The translations under genes were made by a program, and so were the position numbers. From Planctomycetaceae bacterium (GTDB lineage Bacteria > Planctomycetota > Planctomycetia > Planctomycetales > Planctomycetaceae), in NCBI GenBank assembly GCA_020426085.1, contig JAGQQP010000291.1, forward strand, positions 1 through 5,857: 5,857 nt of DNA, read 5' to 3'. Below the pieces are notes generated by a model. The model did no database searches. It saw only the letters and a list, made by a program, of their open reading frames with translations, and was not told where the DNA came from. Shown in pieces: positions 1-4,609 of this stretch (position 1 is the stretch's first letter; each line of letters begins with the position of its first letter).

Positions 1-1
1 G

Positions 2-820
2 GCCGACCTGACCTCCCAGCCATTATTAGTCGCAGGTGGCGCAGGTGTGCTCATGGGGATTTACAGTTTAACACTGCCTCACACTCCCCCTCCTTCCAAG
101 GGAAAGGCGATTTCTGTTCGAGATATTCTGGGGCTCGATTCCCTGTCTCTATTAAAAGATCGCTCCTTCCTGGTATTTATGGTGAGCTCATTACTGATCT
201 GTATTCCGCTGGCCGCTTATTATGCCTATGCCCCTGTTTTTGTGGCAGATGCCGGTATATCTGATCCTGCCTTTCAGATGTCGTTCGGTCAGATGTCGGA
301 AGTTGTGTTTATGATATTGATGCCGTTCTTCTTCAAATTCCTGGGTGTTAAACGCATGCTTCTGTTTGGTATGTTCGCCTGGGTGGCCCGATATGCCTTG
401 TTCGCAGCGGGTGCCGGGGAAGGGGCCGTTGATATAGGAGCAGGCAGCGTTTACTGGATGATCATTTTCGGGATTTTACTACATGGAATCTGCTACGATT
501 TCTTCTTTGTCACCGGCCAGATTTATGTTGACCAGAAAGCGGGGCCTGCTATTCGTGCTCAAGCGCAAGGCTTTCTGGTATTCGCGACCCAGGGGGTCGG
601 GATGCTGGTAGGTGCTCAGATCAGTGGTAATTTAATCAATAGTATTGTGGTTGGTGATGGTGCTGCGAAGCTGGAGAACTGGAAAGAGTTCTGGATCATT
701 CCCACTGCAGCTGCATTCGTCATTATGGTAATCTTCCTGCTTCTGTTTAAGGACACTCCTAAAGCAGATGTCACCGAAGAAGATGTTGCCAGGGCGGCAG
801 GAACAGAAGAGATGGTTTAA
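2..820 (+). CDS. Nucleoside:H+ symporter-type MFS permease, 5' part missing
   Basis: This is the C-terminal 272 residues of an inner-membrane permease of the NupG/XapB nucleoside:proton symporter family (major facilitator superfamily). The frame is open to the left edge, so the GTG at 47 is internal and roughly the first 150 residues are missing (E. coli NupG has about 418). Numbering from base 2, hydrophobic segments lie near residues 7-24, 56-78, 97-113, 118-138, 148-172, 188-215 and 229-249, matching TM6 to TM12. Family-like motifs recalled from E. coli NupG include LTLPHTPP (23-30), the SE..F....PFF stretch (99-110), AW..R.ALFA (126-135), YDFF...G (165-172) and GPAIRAQAQG (181-190). The tail is short, charged and cytoplasmic. 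Nucleoside uptake is inferred from the family; planctomycete members may carry other substrates. The gene converges on the SH3-protein gene and ends before a shared terminator. Confidence 0.85.
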   Translation, partial: ADLTSQPLLVAGGAGVLMGIYSLTLPHTPPPSKGKAISVRDILGLDSLSLLKDRSFLVFMVSSLLICIPLAAYYAYAPVFVADAGISDPAFQMSFGQMSEVVFMILMPFFFKFLGVKRMLLFGMFAWVARYALFAAGAGEGAVDIGAGSVYWMIIFGILLHGICYDFFFVTGQIYVDQKAGPAIRAQAQGFLVFATQGVGMLVGAQISGNLINSIVVGDGAAKLENWKEFWIIPTAAAFVIMVIFLLLFKDTPKADVTEEDVARAAGTEEMV

Positions 821-829
821 GTTCCTGCC
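796..829 (+). repeat. Inverted repeat spanning the permease stop codon
   Basis: GGCAGGAAC (796-804) is perfectly complementary to GTTCCTGCC (821-829), giving a 9-bp stem with a 16-nt loop that contains the last codons and the TAA stop. It lies 11 nt before the main terminator stem. It could protect the mRNA 3' end or assist termination, but no U-run follows it directly, so it is recorded only as a structure. Confidence 0.5.
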
Positions 830-840
830 TGTTGAAAATA

Positions 841-877
841 AAACAGCCCTCTGTTCCAGGTGAGCAGAGGGCTGTTT
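841..877. terminator. Bidirectional intrinsic terminator between convergent genes
   Basis: AAACAGCCCTCTG (841-853) pairs perfectly with CAGAGGGCTGTTT (865-877) around an 11-nt loop. It lies 20 nt after the permease stop and 35 nt after the end of the minus-strand SH3 gene. Read on the minus strand, the stem runs into TTTATTTTC, a good U-rich tract; on the plus strand the downstream tract is weaker (TTTCTGTTTG). The placement between convergent genes fits a shared terminator, probably stronger for the minus-strand gene. Confidence 0.85.
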
Positions 878-912
878 CTGTTTGCAGTCTATGAGGTTTG
901 CAGTACGGTCAA

Positions 913-2337
913 TTACTGGCGTGGTACGGGAGCCGCCTGGAGCCGGACAGGCATCATGGATTCGACGAGGATGTATTCCCCGCGTAAATCATTGCGGAAC
1001 CAGCGTTTTCCGGTTACCCCGACAGCTCGTCCGAGGGCCGCGTCCAGATTGATTTGCGGTGAGACCGGCTGCAGATAAGCCAGAAACTGACCGTTCGGGG
1101 CGGTCAATGCATGCGCTGGCATTCCCGGTCGAACATTATTTAACCGGCGCACAATACCCGCACCTGAGAATTGTGGTTGTGCAGGCGCGGTTGGTTGTTG
1201 TGTTACGCCTGGCTGTGGTACTGAAGGTTGTGGCGCGTTGGGTTGTGGCAGTGGTGCCACTGGTTGAGTGGGAGCAGTTGGCTCTAAAGCTGGTTCTGGA
1301 GTCGGCGGCAGTAACGATTCTGAACCAGGCGAGACGGTAGTACCAGGTGTGGGATACCGACTGGTTTTGTTCTGATCGGGAGCCATTGAGACCAGTTCTG
1401 CGTCGCGTTTGCTGGTTTCTTCGGCCAGCTTCAGGAAATCCTGGTATTCAGCTTGCACTTTTCGATAACGATTTACGGCTTCAATACGCAGATCAATTTT
1501 ACTGGCAATTGCAGGATGTTTGATTTCCTGTTGCAGGGTTTTGTAATCCTGTTCCAGTCCATCCAGATCCCAGGCCGTTGGTTCTGCTTCGATCATGGCA
1601 CGGAACTGCGTGTCGATCGTTTTGATTGCCTCTTTGGCAGCAGCCATCTGTTCTTCTTCCGGAACGCTGCGGCGAGCTGAACCATCTGTGGGTGTTTTGA
1701 TCATTTCCTGTCTGGGAGCAGGTGAATTGTTGAGTGGCGTACCCTGGCTGAACGGATCGTTCTGATTGACGGCAATCGGTTGATCAACGGGAGCTGGTGG
1801 CATTTTTCCTGGTGAAAACTGATCTGTCGGGATGATCAGATGCCCTTCAATCCAGCGCCATTCGCCCGTGGGTGGTTTGATCTGATACATCAGCACATTC
1901 CCAAATTCGGTGGGAACATTTTTGCTGCCGAGAATCGTCACTTCATCATTTTTTGAAAGGCGAATCTGTTCCACATCGCGTGATTCACCAAAGGCGCTTC
2001 CTACGCGAACGACGACTCCGTTTTCCGTGACCCGTCCTGACTGGTTTCCTGTTTTCTGAACGTGTTCTGCACGGATCCAGCTGAAACTTCCCTGGGGGGG
2101 AGAAATCATGAACCAGCCACCCGGATCATGTCGATGCACGGTAACATGGCTGCCTTTTTTGAGTTTCAATGTTGGATAATAGCGGGTTCCATTCCCGCTG
2201 CGCACCAGTGCCTCTTCCGCATTCACGACCGCGTCGTAGGGAAAAGTGCGTTTCGCCGCAAAACTATCGTCAGCAAGACTGAGCAAGAGCCCTGTGATTA
2301 ATAAAGGTGTCAGAATCCAGCGGTCTAACGGACACAT
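913..2337 (-). CDS. Secreted SH3b-domain protein with Pro/Gln-rich linker, function unknown
   Basis: This predicted exported protein has 474 residues. The chosen ATG (2335-2337) has GGAGG 8 nt upstream; the in-frame ATG at 2371-2373 adds 12 residues but has no ribosome binding site. A signal peptide covers residues 1-27, with a hydrophobic core ILTPLLITGLLLSL and likely cleavage after SFA. Two bacterial SH3-like modules follow at about 33-93 (VRSGNGTRYYPTLKLKKG start, SFSWIRAEHV end) and 101-170 (VRVGSAFGES start, WRWIEGHLI end). A charged, Ala/Glu-rich helical region, perhaps coiled coil, spans about 226-312. A Pro/Gln-rich linker (341-389) contains three PQPxx units. A compact C-terminal module (about 391-470, IVRRL through MMPVRL) resembles nothing I can name. 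SH3b domains usually bind peptidoglycan or peptides, so a periplasmic or wall-associated role is inferred. I see no hydrolase domain. It ends at a terminator shared with the permease and is divergent from ompH. Confidence 0.85.
   Translation of the reverse strand: MCPLDRWILTPLLITGLLLSLADDSFAAKRTFPYDAVVNAEEALVRSGNGTRYYPTLKLKKGSHVTVHRHDPGGWFMISPPQGSFSWIRAEHVQKTGNQSGRVTENGVVVRVGSAFGESRDVEQIRLSKNDEVTILGSKNVPTEFGNVLMYQIKPPTGEWRWIEGHLIIPTDQFSPGKMPPAPVDQPIAVNQNDPFSQGTPLNNSPAPRQEMIKTPTDGSARRSVPEEEQMAAAKEAIKTIDTQFRAMIEAEPTAWDLDGLEQDYKTLQQEIKHPAIASKIDLRIEAVNRYRKVQAEYQDFLKLAEETSKRDAELVSMAPDQNKTSRYPTPGTTVSPGSESLLPPTPEPALEPTAPTQPVAPLPQPNAPQPSVPQPGVTQQPTAPAQPQFSGAGIVRRLNNVRPGMPAHALTAPNGQFLAYLQPVSPQINLDAALGRAVGVTGKRWFRNDLRGEYILVESMMPVRLQAAPVPRQ
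1204..1248 (-). repeat. Three tandem PQPxx codon repeats in the linker
   Basis: Within the Pro/Gln-rich linker of the SH3 protein, residues 364-378 (474-residue numbering) read as three consecutive pentapeptides of the form PQPxx (PQPNA, PQPSV, PQPGV). The surrounding 341-389 is also rich in P, Q, A and T. On the plus strand this appears as degenerate GGTTGTGGC-like units. It probably forms an extended, flexible spacer between the helical region and the C-terminal module, and its copy number may vary between strains. Confidence 0.6.
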
Positions 2338-2345
2338 GGAATAAG

Positions 2346-2350
2346 CCTCC
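2346..2350 (-). promoter_or_regulatory. Ribosome binding site that sets the SH3 gene start
   Basis: On the minus strand GGAGG lies 8 nt before the ATG at 2335-2337. The alternative upstream ATG at 2371-2373 is preceded by AATAAATACCTTTCAA with no Shine-Dalgarno match. The shorter start also places the signal-peptide core at the expected distance from the N-terminus. Confidence 0.75.
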
Positions 2351-2429
2351 GTGCTGACTATAAAACAGCCCATTTGAAAGGTATTTATTAATTTGTCGAA
2401 TGTGAGTGATTCAACAGAAATGTTCAGGA

Positions 2430-2444
2430 ATTTCGAATCGAAAT
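2430..2444. repeat. Perfect 6-3-6 palindrome in the divergent region
   Basis: ATTTCG (2430-2435) and CGAAAT (2439-2444) flank AAT. The element lies 93 bp upstream of the SH3 gene start on the minus strand. Its shape suits a dimeric regulator site, but a single copy of this length can occur by chance. Confidence 0.3.
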
Positions 2445-2769
2445 GGATTCAATTGAGGGGAAAGGTCTCGGTAGAGATGTTGAAAGAGATGCGTTTAATA
2501 ATCAAAAACAAATTATAGGGCAAGGCCAAAAACGGAGCTGGGTGTGGACGTCCGGGATTTACCGGGAAGATTAATGTCAAACAGCGGGGGTTGAGTAAAA
2601 AGAGATTGAAAATCGATCTGAAATTGAATGCAAATGCTCACTTTTTCGTATTGACGTAAAATCCAAACTATGCAAAATTATCGTTCTCTCAGTATGGTTA
2701 GCTGGCTCATATGACATGAATCCGGCTGTATCATTAAAGTAAAATCACATTTCTAAGAGACTTTGATCT

Positions 2770-2803
2770 CAAAACTGTCAATCTGAGGCTGGGTACAGTT
2801 TTG
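2770..2803. repeat. 9-bp inverted repeat upstream of ompH
   Basis: CAAAACTGT (2770-2778) is exactly complementary to ACAGTTTTG (2795-2803), with a 16-nt spacer. The right arm runs into the -35-like TTGTTA (2801-2806) of the candidate ompH promoter. It could be a split operator or, in a longer transcript started further upstream, an RNA hairpin. Function is inferred from position only. Confidence 0.4.
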
Positions 2804-2828
2804 TTACCAAATCAAGAGAAATTCTAAT
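2801..2828 (+). promoter_or_regulatory. Candidate sigma70-type promoter for ompH
   Basis: TTGTTA (2801-2806, 4 of 6 matches to TTGACA) and TCTAAT (2823-2828, 5 of 6 to TATAAT) are separated by 16 nt. The predicted start near 2835 gives a leader of about 48 nt before the GTG, carrying a small CCACT/AGTGG hairpin (2840-2855). A weaker alternative is ATGACA (2711-2716) with TAAAGT (2735-2740). Planctomycete promoter consensus is poorly known, so this is tentative. Confidence 0.35.
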
Positions 2829-2865
2829 TCGTTTGATCGCCACTACGGAGAGTGGTCCATTCTGC

Positions 2866-2872
2866 AAAGGAG
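2866..2872 (+). promoter_or_regulatory. Ribosome binding site for the GTG start of ompH
   Basis: AAAGGAG ends 10 nt before the GTG at 2883. It supports a GTG start, which is directly followed by the Lys-Lys n-region of a signal peptide. There is no competing ATG nearby in this frame. Confidence 0.7.
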
Positions 2873-2882
2873 TGCTTCGGTC

Positions 2883-3527
2883 GTGAAAAAATTAATTGCT
2901 TCAGCTACGGTTATTGCCATCGCGGGTTGTTTTGCCTGTTTCACTGAAACAGCGTCTGCACAAGGCACCGCACCTTCCGGGGGAGCCCCGGTTGTTCACA
3001 AAGTGGGTCTGATTGATATGGCTCACGTGTTCAAGAACTACGAAAAATTTACAGCGCTTCGCGAAGAGCTGAAAGAAGAGATCCAGCAGAGTGATGCCAA
3101 AGCCAAAGCGATGGCAGAACAGATTCAGGCAATTCAGAAAGAAATGCAGGATTTCAAACAGGGAAGTCCTGAGTATCTGGCTCGCGAAAAACAGCTGGCC
3201 CAGGCTGCTTCTGATTTCGAAGCATTTCGTAAAGTGGCACAGCGCGACTTTCTGCGAAAGGAATCACGGATCTATCACACCATCTATATGGAAGTGACCG
3301 ACACTGTCAAGAAGTATGCCAAGATCTACAACTACACACTGATCATGCGGTTTAACCGGGAAAGCCTGGATACCGATGATCCTAAGAAGCTGATCCAGGG
3401 CATGAATCGCCAGGTGGTATTCCACCGTGCCGACGATGACATCACCCTGTCGGTTCTGGATTACCTGAACCGCAGCTACAAGCCTAAAGGGACCGCTACT
3501 GGCCCTAAAACCAGCACTTCACGCTAA
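2883..3527 (+). CDS. OmpH/Skp-family periplasmic chaperone
   Basis: This 214-residue exported protein belongs to the OmpH/Skp family, periplasmic chaperones that hold unfolded outer-membrane proteins on the way to the BAM machinery. The signal peptide has KK, a hydrophobic core (residues 4-20) and a cleavage site after ASA (26). An alternative lipobox-like IAGC ends at Cys16, so a lipoprotein cannot be excluded. The conserved beta start of the family, VGLIDMAHVFKNY, is at 41-53. A long charged helical pair follows (about 54-150), rich in K, E, Q and A, as expected for the Skp tentacles. The C-terminal part (151-197) returns to the body with YTLIMRFNRES and ITLSVLDYLNRSY, longer than in E. coli Skp. 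Total length exceeds E. coli Skp (161), as in many planctomycete homologues as I recall. It is the first gene of the envelope cluster and is followed by an intrinsic terminator before lpxC. Confidence 0.88.
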   Translation: MKKLIASATVIAIAGCFACFTETASAQGTAPSGGAPVVHKVGLIDMAHVFKNYEKFTALREELKEEIQQSDAKAKAMAEQIQAIQKEMQDFKQGSPEYLAREKQLAQAASDFEAFRKVAQRDFLRKESRIYHTIYMEVTDTVKKYAKIYNYTLIMRFNRESLDTDDPKKLIQGMNRQVVFHRADDDITLSVLDYLNRSYKPKGTATGPKTSTSR

Positions 3528-3553
3528 GTGGAATGCGGTGTGAGCACTCTCTT

Positions 3554-3594
3554 GGATGCAGTGCAGGTAACTTCTGCCTGCCTGCATCCTTTTT
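3554..3594 (+). terminator. Strong intrinsic terminator between ompH and lpxC
   Basis: GGATGCAG (3554-3561) pairs with CTGCATCC (3582-3589), and GCAGG (3563-3567) with CCTGC (3577-3581), leaving only T3562 bulged and a 9-nt loop. The 13-bp stem is followed at once by TTTTT (3590-3594). It lies 26 nt after the ompH stop and 49 nt before the lpxC start, so ompH transcripts should end here at least in part. Confidence 0.85.
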
Positions 3595-3630
3595 GTGATT
3601 TTTCAGGCACTTGCCAGTAGACCGTCAGCG

Positions 3631-3636
3631 AAGGAG
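3631..3636 (+). promoter_or_regulatory. Ribosome binding site of lpxC
   Basis: AAGGAG lies 6 nt before the ATG at 3643. This fixes the lpxC start and leaves only 36 nt between the terminator U-run and the ribosome binding site. No good promoter is visible in that gap. Confidence 0.7.
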
Positions 3637-3642
3637 TAGGCG

Positions 3643-4524
3643 ATGCGAACTCGTAACCAGAGAACGCTGGCCAGATCAATACAATGTTCCGGGGTGGGGA
3701 TTTTTACAAACAGCGATGTAAAAATTCGATTCTGTCCTGCCCCTGAGAATCATGGGATTCAGTTTGTACGAACCGATCTGGCTGGTTCGAAACCAATCCC
3801 GGCTCTGATTGAAAATGCGGTTTTCAAACAGAGACGAACTGCGATTGAATACAAGGGGGCCTCGGTCGAAATGATCGAGCACGTGATGGCGGCATTAGCG
3901 GGTCTGCAGATTGACAATTGCCGCATCGAAATCAATGCACCGGAAGCGCCCTGTTTTGATGGTTCTTCCCGGGAACTTTCGGAAGAGCTGCTGGAAGCCG
4001 GCATTGTCGAACAGCCTTTTCAACGGAAACAAATTTGCATTGAGCAGCCTGTAAACGTGGAGGATGAATCGGGCAGCTTTATTCAGGCCAAGCCATTAAA
4101 CCGCTCGGTACTGGCCATTGGATATTATCTGAATTACGGTGAAGACTCTCCCGTAGCTCCACAGTGTCTGACACTCGAAATCAATCCGGAAACCTGGATG
4201 AGCCAGCTCTCCTTTTCCAGAACATTCGTGCTGGAACACGAAGTCGAGGCGATGCAGTCGCTGGGCTTTGGTCAGAAACTGTCTGCGAAAGATCTGCTGG
4301 TACTGGGAGCAGACGGTCCCATCGATAATGAATTACGAACTTTAGATGAATGCGTGCGTCATAAAATTCTGGACTGTCTGGGTGACTTCGCTCTGATCGG
4401 TTGTGATCTGCAGGGGTATTTTTGTGCTCACCAGTCCGGACACGCTTTAAACCGCGAGTTAATCAAACAAATCAAAGCAACACACAAGTCTGCTCAGTCT
4501 GACAGTACCTGGAAGGTTGCCTGA
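3643..4524 (+). CDS. lpxC: UDP-3-O-acyl-N-acetylglucosamine deacetylase LpxC
   Basis: LpxC is the cytoplasmic zinc hydrolase that removes the N-acetyl group from UDP-3-O-acyl-GlcNAc, the committed step of lipid A synthesis. The 293 residues compare with 305 in E. coli. Zinc ligands and catalytic residues are intact by motif alignment: Glu79-His80 in MIEHVMAAL, His240, Lys241 and Asp244 in DECVRHKILD, and His267 in SGHALN. APCFDGSS (102-109) matches the conserved DGS motif, and SRTF (192-195) the substrate-contacting R-T-F. Two departures from E. coli stand out: the N-terminal GVGLH motif reads GVGIF (17-21), replacing the conserved His by Phe, and the GGSxDxA loop is replaced by QKLSAKDLLV (211-220). 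It is a stand-alone LpxC, not the LpxC-FabZ fusion seen in some phyla. The gene follows a terminator after ompH and precedes lpxA by 85 nt. Confidence 0.95.
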   Translation: MRTRNQRTLARSIQCSGVGIFTNSDVKIRFCPAPENHGIQFVRTDLAGSKPIPALIENAVFKQRRTAIEYKGASVEMIEHVMAALAGLQIDNCRIEINAPEAPCFDGSSRELSEELLEAGIVEQPFQRKQICIEQPVNVEDESGSFIQAKPLNRSVLAIGYYLNYGEDSPVAPQCLTLEINPETWMSQLSFSRTFVLEHEVEAMQSLGFGQKLSAKDLLVLGADGPIDNELRTLDECVRHKILDCLGDFALIGCDLQGYFCAHQSGHALNRELIKQIKATHKSAQSDSTWKVA

Positions 4525-4546
4525 AAATTCCCATTTCGGTTGCCTG
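4515..4546 (+). repeat. 9-bp direct repeat at the lpxC 3' end
   Basis: GGTTGCCTG occurs at 4515-4523, across the last codons of lpxC into its stop, and again at 4538-4546 in the lpxC-lpxA gap. The second copy also forms a weak GTTGC/GCAAC hairpin (4539-4554). It may be the trace of a small local duplication; chance is also possible. Confidence 0.35.
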
Positions 4547-4597
4547 CGAGCAACTCCAAAATTTACGTTCTGGTACGTCGTTGACTGCAGACTTTTT

Positions 4598-4601
4598 AGG
4601 A
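4598..4601 (+). promoter_or_regulatory. Ribosome binding site favouring the lpxA start at 4610
   Basis: AGGA lies 8 nt before the ATG at 4610. For the in-frame ATG at 4601 the same AGG directly touches the start codon, which is too close. A far upstream TTG at 4517 would overlap lpxC, and its extra residues show no LpxA similarity. Confidence 0.5.
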
Positions 4602-4609
4602 TGTCGAAC

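Larger units (their letters stand above)
2338..2882. other. Divergent intergenic region with no convincing gene
   Basis: These 545 bp separate the starts of the minus-strand SH3 gene and plus-strand ompH. The stretch is visibly A+T-richer than the flanking genes. It holds the SH3 ribosome binding site, a small palindrome (2430-2444), a longer inverted repeat (2770-2803), a candidate promoter and the ompH ribosome binding site. The only short open frame considered (2420-2518, 32 codons) lacks a ribosome binding site. I could not place a convincing promoter for the SH3 gene. The length exceeds what two simple promoters need, so an untranslated leader or small RNA is possible but not shown. Confidence 0.6.

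Noticed and set aside
47..49. GTG as the start of the permease gene
   Set aside because: The frame is open to the window edge, and upstream codons continue a membrane segment (ADLTSQPLLVAGGAG), so the GTG is internal.
860..1078. Plus-strand open frame of 72 codons
   Set aside because: It begins inside the terminator and overlaps the end of the SH3 gene on the other strand; the product looks random.
1204..1248. Reading the GGTTGTGGC-like units as a CRISPR or other DNA repeat array
   Set aside because: The units are degenerate, unspaced and explained by in-frame PQPxx codons.
1059..1340. Plus-strand open frame of 93 codons opposite the SH3 gene
   Set aside because: It is the antisense of the Pro/Gln-rich linker, its Val/Leu-rich product being the mirror of the proline codons, and it has no ribosome binding site.
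2338..2373. Longer SH3 protein starting at the ATG on 2371-2373
   Set aside because: No ribosome binding site precedes it, and the added residues would push the signal-peptide core away from the N-terminus; the start at 2337 has GGAGG at 8 nt.
2420..2518. Possible 32-residue basic peptide starting with MFRNFESKW in the divergent region
   Set aside because: No Shine-Dalgarno sequence, no recognisable family, and short open frames are expected in this length of A+T-rich DNA.
2651..2679. TTGACG as a -35 element for ompH
   Set aside because: At 16-18 nt spacing the only downstream hexamers are AAAATT-like (3 of 6 matches), so no acceptable -10 accompanies it.
3611..3639. TTGCCA as a -35 element for an lpxC promoter after the terminator
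   Set aside because: The matching -10 position falls on the ribosome binding site (GAGTAG) and does not resemble TATAAT.
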